From NCBI RefSeq assembly GCF_003937945.1, contig NZ_RSEC01000061.1, positions 558,001 through 622,000 of the forward strand: 64,000 bases of DNA. Direction: 5' to 3'. Source of the stretch: Amycolatopsis eburnea (GTDB lineage: Bacteria > Actinomycetota > Actinomycetes > Mycobacteriales > Pseudonocardiaceae). Positions within the stretch are counted from its first letter, which is position 1; each line of letters begins with the position of its first letter. The notes under the pieces were generated by a model. It did not search any database. It was not told the DNA's origin and saw nothing but the letters and a program-made list of their open reading frames with translations. A program made the position numbers and the translations under genes. This document shows positions 26,691 to 34,247 of this stretch, piece by piece.

Positions 26691-26771
26691 GCCCCAAGGT
26701 GGCCTTCGGTGCGTCGGACGCAACCAAGGTGGCCTTCGGTGCGTCGGACGCAACCAAGGCCACCTTGGGGC
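26691..26771. repeat. Composite hairpin: 16-bp inverted arms with duplicated 30-bp unit
   Basis: GCCCCAAGGTGGCCTT (26691-26706) pairs perfectly with AAGGCCACCTTGGGGC (26756-26771). Between them a 30-bp unit beginning AAGGTGGCCTTCGGTGCGTC is exactly duplicated in tandem (26696-26725 and 26726-26755). The block lies downstream of the catalase stop (26810) and upstream of the YdcF gene, where it may terminate the catalase transcript. It shares the AAGGTGGCCTT core with the hairpins at 3425 and 12047. Confidence 0.88.
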
Positions 26772-26809
26772 GCATGCGGCGTGACCGGCTCCGGGAAGGG
26801 CCGCGGAGG

Positions 26810-28321
26810 CTAAGCCTTGCGCTGCATGCTCGACCGCGCCGGGTTGGCCTGGCCGGCCGCCTTCGGGTCCTTCTCGTCCTGCTTCGCCCGCACACCGGCC
26901 TCGATCCGGTCCCCGAGGTCCTTGTCGACGTTGCGCCAGTACTCGAACGCCCGCGTCAGCACCGGCTCGGAGACGCCGTTGAGCAGGTGCCCGACGACGT
27001 TGTCGGCCAGCCGCGCGCGCTGGTCGTCGTCCAGCACCTCCCGGACCATCGTGCCGGCCTGGCCGAAGTCGTCGTCGTCCTCGCGCAGCGTGTACGCGGT
27101 GCGGACCAGGTCGCCGTCGGTGTGCCAGCCCGCCGGCTGCCCGTACCGCGCGACGTCCGCGCGCGGGCCGCCCTTCGAGTTCGGTGCGTACACCGGGTCG
27201 GTGACCTTCGTGTACCGCATCGCGCCGTCCTTGCTGTAGCTGTGCACGGGCGCGACGGGCGCGTTGACCGGCAGCTGCCGGTAGTTGGCGCCGATCCGGT
27301 AGCGGTGCGCGTCCGGGTAGGAGAACAGGCGGCCGAGCAGCATCTTGTCCGGGCTCGCGCCGATGCCGGGCACCAGGTTGCCCGGTTCGAACGCGGCCTG
27401 CTCGATCTCGGTGTGGTGGTCGGTCGGGTTCCGGTCCAGGGTCATCCGCCCGACGTCGATCAGCGGGTGGTCGCCGTGCGGCCACACCTTCGTCAGGTCG
27501 AAGGGGTTGAAGCGGTAGGTCTTGGCGTCGTCGAACGGCATGACCTGGACCTTGAGGGTCCACGACGGGTGGTCGCCGCGCTCGATCGCCTCGTACAGGT
27601 CGCGCGTGTGGTAGTCCGTGTCGGCCGACGCCATCTGGTCGGCTTCGTCCTGGGTGAAGCACTCGACACCCTGGTCGGTCTTGAAGTGGTACTTCACCCA
27701 GAAGCGCTCGCCCGCGGCGTTGACCCACATGAACGTGTGGGAGCTGTAGCCGTTCATGTGCCGCCAGGTGCGCGGGATGCCGCGGTCGCCCATCAGCCAC
27801 GTCACCTGGTGCGCCGACTCCGGCGACAGCGTCCAGAAGTCCCACTGCATGTCGTGGTCGCGCAGGTTGTTGTCCGCGCGGCGCTTCTGCGAGCGGATGA
27901 AATGCTGGAACTTCAACGGGTCCCGCACGAAGAAGACCGGCGTGTTGTTCCCGACCAGGTCGTAGTTCCCTTCGCTGGTGTAGAACTTCACCGCGAAGCC
28001 GCGCGGGTCGCGCCAGGTGTCGGGGCTGCCCCGCTCCCCGGCGACCGTCGAGAAGCGGACCAGCAGGTCGGTCTTCGTCCCCGGCTGGAACACCGCGGCC
28101 TTGGTGTACGCGGTGACGTCGCCGGTCACCTCGAACCGCCCGAACGCGCCGCTGCCCTTCGCGTGCGGCTGGCGCTCCGGGACGCGTTCGCGGTTGAACT
28201 GCGCCATCTGCTCGATGAGGTAGCTGTCCTGCAGCAGGATCGGGCCGTCCGGGCCGACGGTGAGCGAGTGCTCGTCGCTTTCGACCGGGATCCCGGCGTC
28301 GGTGGTGGTCGGTTCGGTCAC
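26810..28321 (-). CDS. katA: Monofunctional heme catalase (clade 3)
   Basis: 503 residues; decomposes hydrogen peroxide. Active-site His53 lies in ERVPERQPHAKGSGAF and the distal Asn126 in NYDLVGNNTPVFFVRDPLKF. The proximal heme ligand is Tyr335 in RLFSYPDAHRYRIGANY. Length is that of small-subunit clade 3 catalases. The GTG start overlaps the stop of the upstream Fur-family gene as GTGA. The two are thus co-transcribed and translationally coupled, the arrangement of CatR-CatA in streptomycetes where the regulator represses the catalase gene until oxidised. A small C-terminal tail after DRIEAGVRAKQDEKD is basic. Confidence 0.96.
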   Translation of the reverse strand: MTEPTTTDAGIPVESDEHSLTVGPDGPILLQDSYLIEQMAQFNRERVPERQPHAKGSGAFGRFEVTGDVTAYTKAAVFQPGTKTDLLVRFSTVAGERGSPDTWRDPRGFAVKFYTSEGNYDLVGNNTPVFFVRDPLKFQHFIRSQKRRADNNLRDHDMQWDFWTLSPESAHQVTWLMGDRGIPRTWRHMNGYSSHTFMWVNAAGERFWVKYHFKTDQGVECFTQDEADQMASADTDYHTRDLYEAIERGDHPSWTLKVQVMPFDDAKTYRFNPFDLTKVWPHGDHPLIDVGRMTLDRNPTDHHTEIEQAAFEPGNLVPGIGASPDKMLLGRLFSYPDAHRYRIGANYRQLPVNAPVAPVHSYSKDGAMRYTKVTDPVYAPNSKGGPRADVARYGQPAGWHTDGDLVRTAYTLREDDDDFGQAGTMVREVLDDDQRARLADNVVGHLLNGVSEPVLTRAFEYWRNVDKDLGDRIEAGVRAKQDEKDPKAAGQANPARSSMQRKA

Positions 28322-28752
28322 GGTGATGCCTCTTTCCGCGGCGTGGTGCGGCAGCCGGGGCAGACGCCCCAGAACACCACTTCCGCTTCGTCGACCAGGA
28401 AGCCGTGCGCGTCGTCCGGGGTCAGGCACGGTGCCGCGCCGACCACGCAGTCGACGTCTTCGGTCCGCCCGCAGGAGCGGCACACGACGTGGTGGTGGTT
28501 GTCCCCGGCCCGCCGTTCGAAGCGGGCCGGGTGTCCCGGCAGTTCGATCCGCCGGATCAGGCCGGCGGCCGCGCACGCGCCGAGGACGTCGTAGACGCCT
28601 TGGGTGGACACGGCACCCAGTTCCGCGCGGACCCCGGTGCCGATTTCGTCCACTGTGGAGTGAGGATGCCCGGCCAGCCAGCCCAGCACCGCTCGCCGGG
28701 GCGCGGTGACCCGCAGGCCGGCGGCCCGCAGCGCGGTCGTCACATCGCTCAT
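28318..28752 (-). CDS. Fur-family peroxide-type repressor (CatR/FurA-like)
   Basis: 144 residues with a Fur winged helix (LRAAGLRVTAPRRAVLGWLA and STQGVYDVLGACAAAGLIRR) and the metal sites GDNHHHVVCRSCG and CPGCR. The two Cys-x-x-Cys pairs build the structural zinc site, and the HHH cluster the regulatory site. It most likely represses itself and the coupled catalase gene and is inactivated by peroxide. A palindrome at 28789-28804, upstream of its start, is a candidate operator. Confidence 0.93.
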   Translation of the reverse strand: MSDVTTALRAAGLRVTAPRRAVLGWLAGHPHSTVDEIGTGVRAELGAVSTQGVYDVLGACAAAGLIRRIELPGHPARFERRAGDNHHHVVCRSCGRTEDVDCVVGAAPCLTPDDAHGFLVDEAEVVFWGVCPGCRTTPRKEASP

Positions 28753-28788
28753 GACACCCCACCGTGCGCGCTTCTTCGGAACGGGTCA

Positions 28789-28804
28789 AGTCCACGGATG
28801 GACT
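28789..28804. promoter_or_regulatory. Candidate operator upstream of fur-katA
   Basis: AGTCCA and TGGACT flank CGGA as a perfect 6-bp-arm palindrome, 37 nt upstream of the Fur start and 54 nt before the divergent phosphoesterase gene. Outer TCAA and TTGA words extend it loosely. Autoregulation by the Fur protein is plausible but unproven. Confidence 0.4.
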
Positions 28805-28857
28805 GTTTGACACCCCGGAAAACGGGTACTGGCACGGAGTTCTGGCATCTTGGAGAA

Positions 28858-29208
28858 GTGAGCGAGCGACCGGCCTTCGTGCTGCACGAGCACTGGCGGC
28901 CGCGGCACCACTTCGATCTCCGGCTGGAGGAGGAAGGCGTGCTGCGGTCTTGGGCGGTGCCCCGCGGCCTCCCGCCGGACGCGACCGGCAACCGGCTCGC
29001 CGTCGCCGTGCCCGACCACGCGCTCGACCACCTCGGCTACGAGGACGAGACCAAGAAGATCGCCGACACGGGCTGGTGGGAGGAGCACGACCGGACGGCC
29101 AAGCGGATCCTGTTCACCCTGCACGGGCGGACGTCGTCGGTGCGGTACGCGCTGATCCGGACCGAGCGCGACTGGCTGCTGCACCGGACCCGGGAGCAGC
29201 CGGACTGA
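28858..29208 (+). CDS. Stand-alone LigD-type 3'-phosphoesterase domain protein
   Basis: 116 residues that match the phosphoesterase module of bacterial NHEJ ligase LigD: VLHEHWRPRHHFDLRLEEEG, then VLRSWAVPRGLP, and a second His region DHALDHLGYEDE. The HFDLR and SWAVPRG motifs carry the catalytic His/Asp/Arg set that removes 3'-phosphate or ribonucleotides from DNA ends. No ligase or polymerase module is attached. Its position divergent from the Fur-catalase pair suggests repair of oxidised DNA ends. GTG start chosen because the fold begins there; the ribosome site (GGAG) is unusually close. It overlaps the convergent gene by 95 nt. Confidence 0.88.
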   Translation: MSERPAFVLHEHWRPRHHFDLRLEEEGVLRSWAVPRGLPPDATGNRLAVAVPDHALDHLGYEDETKKIADTGWWEEHDRTAKRILFTLHGRTSSVRYALIRTERDWLLHRTREQPD

Positions 29209-29890
29209 CGTCCAACGCGCGGAAGCGGGCCGGGCGCATGGCCCGGTGCGCCCAGTGCCCGAGCACCGCGAGCAGCGCGATCTCCAGCACCATCATCAGC
29301 CGCTCCACCAGGCCGGTCGCCACCGTCGGCAGGTGCCCGCCCAGCACGACGTTCACCGCGAACGGGACGATGAACGGCAGGTAGAACGGGATCGCGGCCA
29401 GCGCCAGCCGCCGGGACCAGGCGGCGAAGCGGCGCCAGCGAGGGTCGTCGCGGTGGCGGCGGCCCAGCGCCCAGCCGACGACCGGCAGGCTCAGGCACGT
29501 CACCGCCGAGGCGTAGAGGTGGATCTTGCCCGTCGCCGTGATCGCGCCACCCTGCGGATCCTTCGCGAACGCCGCCACCGCCAGCAGGCTCACGCACCAC
29601 AGCGCCTTCGCGGCCACCAGCGCCGGGTTCGCCAGCAGGCCGCGGCGGTACAGCGCGACCAGCAGCAGCGCCGAGCCCGTGCTGGTCAGCAGCAGTGCGC
29701 CGTCCCACAGCCAGCGGCCCGGGCTCAGCGCGTAGTCGCTGAGCATCGTGCTGACCGGGTCGAGCGCCGCCACCCGCCGGTCGAGGTGCAGCACGGCCAG
29801 GAGCACGACGGCGCCGGCGAAGGCGGCCAGCGCCCCGGGGACGAGCAGCCGGGCGCGGAGGGAGGGACGGGTGGGTGAAGGACACAGCAT
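29114..29890 (-). CDS. DUF998 membrane protein with unusual C-terminal extension
   Basis: 258 residues with six spans of the DUF998 type: an early DPVSTMLSDYALSPGRWLWD, then GKIHLYASAVTCLSLPVVGW and WSRRLALAAIPFYLPFIVPF. The last ~32 residues (from about DVSPAAPGSG) are Ala/Ser/Arg-rich and are read antisense to the phosphoesterase gene. The natural end may have drifted into the neighbour. ATG at 29890 has GGAG about 9 nt upstream; GTG at 29902 is an alternative. Function unknown. Confidence 0.78.
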   Translation of the reverse strand: MLCPSPTRPSLRARLLVPGALAAFAGAVVLLAVLHLDRRVAALDPVSTMLSDYALSPGRWLWDGALLLTSTGSALLLVALYRRGLLANPALVAAKALWCVSLLAVAAFAKDPQGGAITATGKIHLYASAVTCLSLPVVGWALGRRHRDDPRWRRFAAWSRRLALAAIPFYLPFIVPFAVNVVLGGHLPTVATGLVERLMMVLEIALLAVLGHWAHRAMRPARFRALDVSPAAPGSGAAASRARSGSARTAPTTSARAG

Positions 29891-30006
29891 GCGTGAAAAC
29901 ACTCCGGGACGGCTCGGCTGGTTCAGGCGAAGTCGCGGACGCTACCCGTGACCATTCCGTGACCATCGAAGACACGCACGAAATGTGGCCCAGCCCACAA
30001 CCGCGC

Positions 30007-30060
30007 ATCTTTCCCTGATTAAGTGCCGCCCTCCGCGGCGGCACTTAATCAGGGAAAGAT
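30007..30060. terminator. Perfect 24-bp inverted repeat spanning the nadK stop
   Basis: Arms 30007-30030 and 30037-30060 are exact reverse complements (ATCTTTCCCTGATTAAGTGC... pairs with its complement) around the 6-nt loop CTCCGC. The nadK stop (30045-30047) lies inside the right arm, so the last codons of the gene form part of the stem. It should end transcription of the P450-to-nadK operon. Confidence 0.88.
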
Positions 30061-30920
30061 GAGGTGTCGGTGGGGATCTCCGCAGAGTCCGTGAGCCGCA
30101 GCTTGCGGCGGGCGCGCTGGTAGAACGTCGTCATCCCGAGCCGCACCACCCGCGCCGCGCTCGGCCGGGCGCTCAGGTCGAGCCGGTCGCCGGGGGAGAC
30201 GTACCCCTCGACCTGGCCGTCGACCTCCACCGCGAGCCGTCCGCTGGTCGGCAGCAGCTCCAGGGTCACCTCGTCGTGCACCGAGAGCACCACACCCCGG
30301 CTGTACGCCGAATGCGGCGCCGCCGGCGTGACGAGCAGCGCTTCCACCGACGGGCTGGTGATCGGCCCGCCGGCGGAGAAGCTGTACGCCGTCGAGCCGG
30401 TCGGGGTCGCCACGACCACCGCGTCCGCCGAGTAGCTGACGAACGGCTGGCCGCCGACGCGGACCGCGACCACCGCGCTGCCGTCGCCGGGCACGCGCAC
30501 CACCGCGATGTCGTTGAACGCCGTGATCCGCCGCCCGCCGAGCACGGCGTCCACGGCCAGCCGCGGCTCGACCGTGAACTGGTGGTCGTCGATCGCCGAA
30601 AGCGCGCCGGGCAGGTCCGGGACGTCGACCTCGGCGAGGAAGCCGAGCTTGCCGAGGTTCACCCCGAGCACCGGCGCGCGCTGCCCGTCGGCCAGCCGCA
30701 TGGCCCGCAGCATCGTGCCGTCGCCGCCCAGGCTGACCACGAGGTCGGCGCGTCGCCCGAGCTCCTCGGGCGTCACGCCGACCGCGGCGCAGTCCAGCCG
30801 GACGATCTCGTCCTCGATGCCGAGGATCTCGATGCCCCGGCTGCCCGCCCAGCCCAGCACGGCCTCGACGGCGGCCGCCGAGTCGCGGCGGGGGTGCAGC
30901 ACCAGTCCCGCGGAGTGCAT
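30045..30920 (-). CDS. nadK: NAD kinase
   Basis: 291 residues; phosphorylates NAD to NADP with ATP or polyphosphate. Motifs: SLGGDGTMLRA (GGDGT at 65-69), a variant NE motif as FNDIAVVRVP (Asp in place of Glu) and the PTGSTAYSFSAGGPI signature. Length is normal for bacterial NadK. It is the last gene of a minus-strand run, 33 nt after the Baeyer-Villiger monooxygenase gene; all upstream members use or make NADP(H). A second housekeeping nadK elsewhere is likely, since this copy has a pathway-linked location. Confidence 0.93.
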   Translation of the reverse strand: MHSAGLVLHPRRDSAAAVEAVLGWAGSRGIEILGIEDEIVRLDCAAVGVTPEELGRRADLVVSLGGDGTMLRAMRLADGQRAPVLGVNLGKLGFLAEVDVPDLPGALSAIDDHQFTVEPRLAVDAVLGGRRITAFNDIAVVRVPGDGSAVVAVRVGGQPFVSYSADAVVVATPTGSTAYSFSAGGPITSPSVEALLVTPAAPHSAYSRGVVLSVHDEVTLELLPTSGRLAVEVDGQVEGYVSPGDRLDLSARPSAARVVRLGMTTFYQRARRKLRLTDSAEIPTDTSSFPD

Positions 30921-30953
30921 GTCAGCGGCCCCGGCCGGGCGCGGTTCCGAGCG

Positions 30954-32429
30954 TCATGCGCCCAGTCTGCCCGCTCCCGCCTCCCGTCGCGAGAACCGCA
31001 GTGCGCCGTCGTCGATCTTGCCGTGCCGGAGCTTGACGACGTCGTGCGCGTAGCTCATGCCCAGCTGCCACGGCGCCCGCGAGCCCGCCTTCGGGAACTC
31101 GTCGATCGAGCGCAGCACGTACCCGGCGTCGAAGTCCAGCAGCGGCCGCTCGGTGACCGCCGGGTCGTCGTTGACCGGCACGGCCCGGTCGTACCCGTGC
31201 CGGTCGAGGTGGCGCAGCAGCCGGACGAAGTACTCGCCCACGAGGTCGGCCTTGAGCGTCCAGGACGCGTTCGTGTACCCGATCGTGAAGACGAAGTTCG
31301 GCACGCCGCTGAGCATCATCCCCTTGTACGCCATGGTTTCCGGCAGCTTCACCGGCTCGCCGTCGACGACCAGGTCGATGCCGCCGAAGGCCAGCAGCTT
31401 GAGCCCGGTGGCGCTGACGACGACGTCCGCTTCGAGCTCGCCGCCCGATTCGAGCCGGATCCCGGTCCTGGTGAAGGAAGCGATCCGGTCGGTGACGATC
31501 GAAGCGTCGCCGCGCTTGATCGAGCGGAACAGGTCGCCGTCCGGCACCAGGCAGAGCCGCTGGTCCCAGGGCTGGTAGCGCGGCTTGAAGTGGGTGTCGA
31601 CGGCGTAGCCCGGCGGCAGCTGCTTCATCGCGGCCTTGCGGATCATCGCCTTGACCACGCCGGGGCGGCGCCGGCTGAGCTGGTAGATCAGCGTGCTGAC
31701 GGCGACGTTCTTCCAGCGCGCGATCGGGTACGCCAGCCGCGGGCCGAGCAGGGCGCGCAGCCGGTTGGCCAGCGCGTCCTCGGACGGCAGCGAAAGGATG
31801 TAGGTGGGGGAGCGCTGCAGCATCGTCACGTGCTCGGCGCGGTCGGTCATCGCCGGCACCAGCGTCACGGCGGTGGCGCCGCTGCCGATCACGACGACCT
31901 TCTTGCCGGTGTAGTCCAGGTCTTCGGGCCACTGCTGCGGGTGCACCACGGTGCCGCCGAACTCCTCGACGCCGGGGAACTCGGGGGTGTGGCCGCCCGC
32001 GTAGTCGTAGTAGCCGCTGCACAGGTACAGGAACTTCGCGGTGAACTCGACGGGCTTCCCGTCGTGCACCGCCTCGACCGTCCACAGTGCGTCCTCTGTG
32101 GACCATGCGGCGCGGACGACCTTGTGCCCGAACCGGATGTGCCGGTCGATCCCGGCGTCGGCCGCGGTGTCGCGGACGTACTTCAGGATCGACGGACCGT
32201 CCGCGATGGCCTTGGCGTCGGTCCACGGCCGGAACCGGTAGCCGAGGGTCTGCATGTCCGAATCGGACCGGACGCCGGGGTAGCGGAACAGGTCCCAGGT
32301 GCCGCCGATGGCGTCGCGCGCCTCGAGGATCGTGTACGTCTTGCGCGGGAACGCCGTGCGCAGGTGGTGGGCCGCGCCGACGCCGGACAGCCCGGCGCCG
32401 ACGATCAGGACTTCGACGTGCTCGGTCAT
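30954..32429 (-). CDS. Baeyer-Villiger flavin monooxygenase, EthA/MymA-like
   Basis: 491 residues. The FAD Rossmann motif is GAGLSG (11-16) and the NADPH motif VIGSGATAV. The Baeyer-Villiger fingerprint F-x-G-x3-H-x3-W is exact at Phe157, Gly159, His163 and Trp167. The early GGTWDLFRYPGVRSDSDMQT matches the EthA/MymA group that converts ketones to esters and activates thioamide drugs in mycobacteria. The ATG overlaps the SDR stop (ATGA), so it is coupled to the SDR. With the upstream hydrolase this gives a ketone-to-ester-to-acid plus alcohol route. Confidence 0.93.
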   Translation of the reverse strand: MTEHVEVLIVGAGLSGVGAAHHLRTAFPRKTYTILEARDAIGGTWDLFRYPGVRSDSDMQTLGYRFRPWTDAKAIADGPSILKYVRDTAADAGIDRHIRFGHKVVRAAWSTEDALWTVEAVHDGKPVEFTAKFLYLCSGYYDYAGGHTPEFPGVEEFGGTVVHPQQWPEDLDYTGKKVVVIGSGATAVTLVPAMTDRAEHVTMLQRSPTYILSLPSEDALANRLRALLGPRLAYPIARWKNVAVSTLIYQLSRRRPGVVKAMIRKAAMKQLPPGYAVDTHFKPRYQPWDQRLCLVPDGDLFRSIKRGDASIVTDRIASFTRTGIRLESGGELEADVVVSATGLKLLAFGGIDLVVDGEPVKLPETMAYKGMMLSGVPNFVFTIGYTNASWTLKADLVGEYFVRLLRHLDRHGYDRAVPVNDDPAVTERPLLDFDAGYVLRSIDEFPKAGSRAPWQLGMSYAHDVVKLRHGKIDDGALRFSRREAGAGRLGA

Positions 32430-33373
32430 CGGCGGGCCTCCGTCCGCCGCGGGCGCCGCATCACGCGGGACAGCACGGCGTTGTAGTGGGTGGGGGTGAT
32501 GCGGGCGAGCGCGTCGAACAGGTAGGCGTCCGGGCCGACGAGGATGCGGGCCTTCCCGCGGTCGACGCCGGCGTGGATGATCGCCGCTGCCTTGTCCGGC
32601 GACGTCATGGTCATGGCCTCGAACTGCGCGGCCATCTCTTCGCGGCTGCGGCCCAGCCCGGTGGGGTCGCGCCGGACGCGGGCGTTGCGCGCGATGTTCG
32701 TCGTGATGCCGCCGGGGTGCACGGTGATCGCGCGGACCGCGGAGCCGTGCAGTTCCTGGCGCAGCGACTCGGTGAACCCGCGCACGGCGAACTTCGCCGC
32801 GCAGTACGCGCTCTGGTGCGGCATCCCGAGCAGGCCGAACACGCTGGAGGTGTTCACGATCGCGCCTTCGCCCTGCTCGACGAGGATCGGCAGGAACGCG
32901 CGCGTGCCGTGGACGACGCCGTGGAAGTTGATGTCGTGCAGCCAGTCGTCGTCCTCGATGACGGCGTCGAGAACCGTGGACGTGACGGCGACACCGGCGT
33001 TGTTGAACACCGCCGCCAGGGGAGCCGGGGTCCAGTCCTTGACTTCCGCGGCGAAGCGCAGCTGGTCTTCGGCGTCGCGGACGTCGAGCACGCGCGTCAG
33101 CACGCGGCCGTGCAGCGCGGCAGCGGTCGCCTTGAGGCCGTCTTCGTCGACGTCGGCCAGCGCGACCGGCGAGCCGAGGCGGGACAGCCGGGTGGCCAGC
33201 GCGCGGCCGATCCCGGAGGCCGCGCCGGTGATCACCACGGGCCGGCCAGTGATGCTGTGTCGTTTGCGTGCCGATCCGGCGGCAGCCACGGCGGAAACCG
33301 TTGCGTCGTGCGGATCGGCTGCGGACCGTTTCCGCCTGCTTTCGGCCGGTTCGGCACTACGGGGCCGTGACAT
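32426..33373 (-). CDS. Short-chain dehydrogenase/reductase (SadH-like)
   Basis: 315 residues. After a ~40-residue basic, low-complexity N-terminal extension comes the Rossmann motif VVITGAASGIGRALATRLSR. The catalytic set follows: NNAGV, Ser of IVNTSSVFG and YCAAK. The sequence around HQSAYCAAKFAVRGFTESLR resembles the SadH type seen beside MymA-like monooxygenases. It likely oxidises the alcohol that the monooxygenase receives as ketone. ATG at 33373 has GAGGAG 5 nt upstream and overlaps the hydrolase by 17 nt, supporting the long N-terminus. Confidence 0.9.
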   Translation of the reverse strand: MSRPRSAEPAESRRKRSAADPHDATVSAVAAAGSARKRHSITGRPVVITGAASGIGRALATRLSRLGSPVALADVDEDGLKATAAALHGRVLTRVLDVRDAEDQLRFAAEVKDWTPAPLAAVFNNAGVAVTSTVLDAVIEDDDWLHDINFHGVVHGTRAFLPILVEQGEGAIVNTSSVFGLLGMPHQSAYCAAKFAVRGFTESLRQELHGSAVRAITVHPGGITTNIARNARVRRDPTGLGRSREEMAAQFEAMTMTSPDKAAAIIHAGVDRGKARILVGPDAYLFDALARITPTHYNAVLSRVMRRPRRTEARR

Positions 33374-34247
33374 CGCTGCTCCTCGCGTGCTTGTCGATGA
33401 GGTCGAGGATGGTCGGCCACGCGCCTTCGGGCAGGTCGTGGCCCATGCCGGGGACGGTTTCCAGGCGGGCGCCGCGGATCGCGCGGGCGGTCGCGCCGCC
33501 GCCGGTCGGGTGCACCATCCGGTCGCGGTCGCCGTGGATCACCAGCGTCGGCGCGGTGATGTTCCGCAGCAGCGCGGTCCGGTTGCCGGACTTCATGATC
33601 GCGGCGAGCTGGCGGCCGACGCCGCCGGCGGTCGGGTCGCGGTCCCAGCCCGTCCCGGCCGTCTCGCGCACCCAGGCCTCGTCGAACGGGAAGCCGTGCG
33701 AGCCGATGTGCCGGAACATCCGGACCGCGCTCTCGACGGCCTCTTCGCGCGACTTCGGCGGCTTCGCGCCCATCATCCGCAACGTCGAGAGCGCGGGGCG
33801 GCCGAGCAGGCGCGACCCGGTCGTCGACATGATCGACGTCAGGGTGCGGATCCGGTCCGGGTACCGCGCCGCGACCGTCTGGGAGATCATGCCGCCCATC
33901 GACACGCCGGCGATGTGCGCGGTCTCGAGGTCCAGCGCGTCGAACAGGCCGATGGTGTCGGCGGCCATGTCCAGGAGGTCGTACTGCTGCGCGGGGAACC
34001 GGCCCGCGAGCATGCCGAGCAGGCTCGGCGGCCGGAAGCGCGGGTGCGTCGAGCGCCCGGCGTCGCGGTTGTCGAACCGGATGACCTCGAAGCCGCGCCC
34101 GGCGAGCTGCGCGCAGAAGGCGTCGGGCCAGCTGTGCAGCTGCTGGCCGAGGCCGGCGACGAGGACCAGCGGGTCGGCGCCGGCGTCCCCGATCCGTTCG
34201 TAGGCCAGGGAAATCCCCCGGCCGGCGTCGGCGGTCTGGTCGGTCAC
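33357..34247 (-). CDS. Alpha/beta-hydrolase
   Basis: 296 residues with the nucleophile elbow GVSMGGMIS, oxyanion region VAGLGQQLHSW, an acid in VIHGDRDRMVHP and the catalytic His in VPGMGHDLPEGAW. This is the lipase/esterase-like family often co-encoded with Baeyer-Villiger enzymes to hydrolyse the ester product. GTG overlaps the P450 stop (GTGA). Confidence 0.9.
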   Translation of the reverse strand: MTDQTADAGRGISLAYERIGDAGADPLVLVAGLGQQLHSWPDAFCAQLAGRGFEVIRFDNRDAGRSTHPRFRPPSLLGMLAGRFPAQQYDLLDMAADTIGLFDALDLETAHIAGVSMGGMISQTVAARYPDRIRTLTSIMSTTGSRLLGRPALSTLRMMGAKPPKSREEAVESAVRMFRHIGSHGFPFDEAWVRETAGTGWDRDPTAGGVGRQLAAIMKSGNRTALLRNITAPTLVIHGDRDRMVHPTGGGATARAIRGARLETVPGMGHDLPEGAWPTILDLIDKHARSSDVTAP

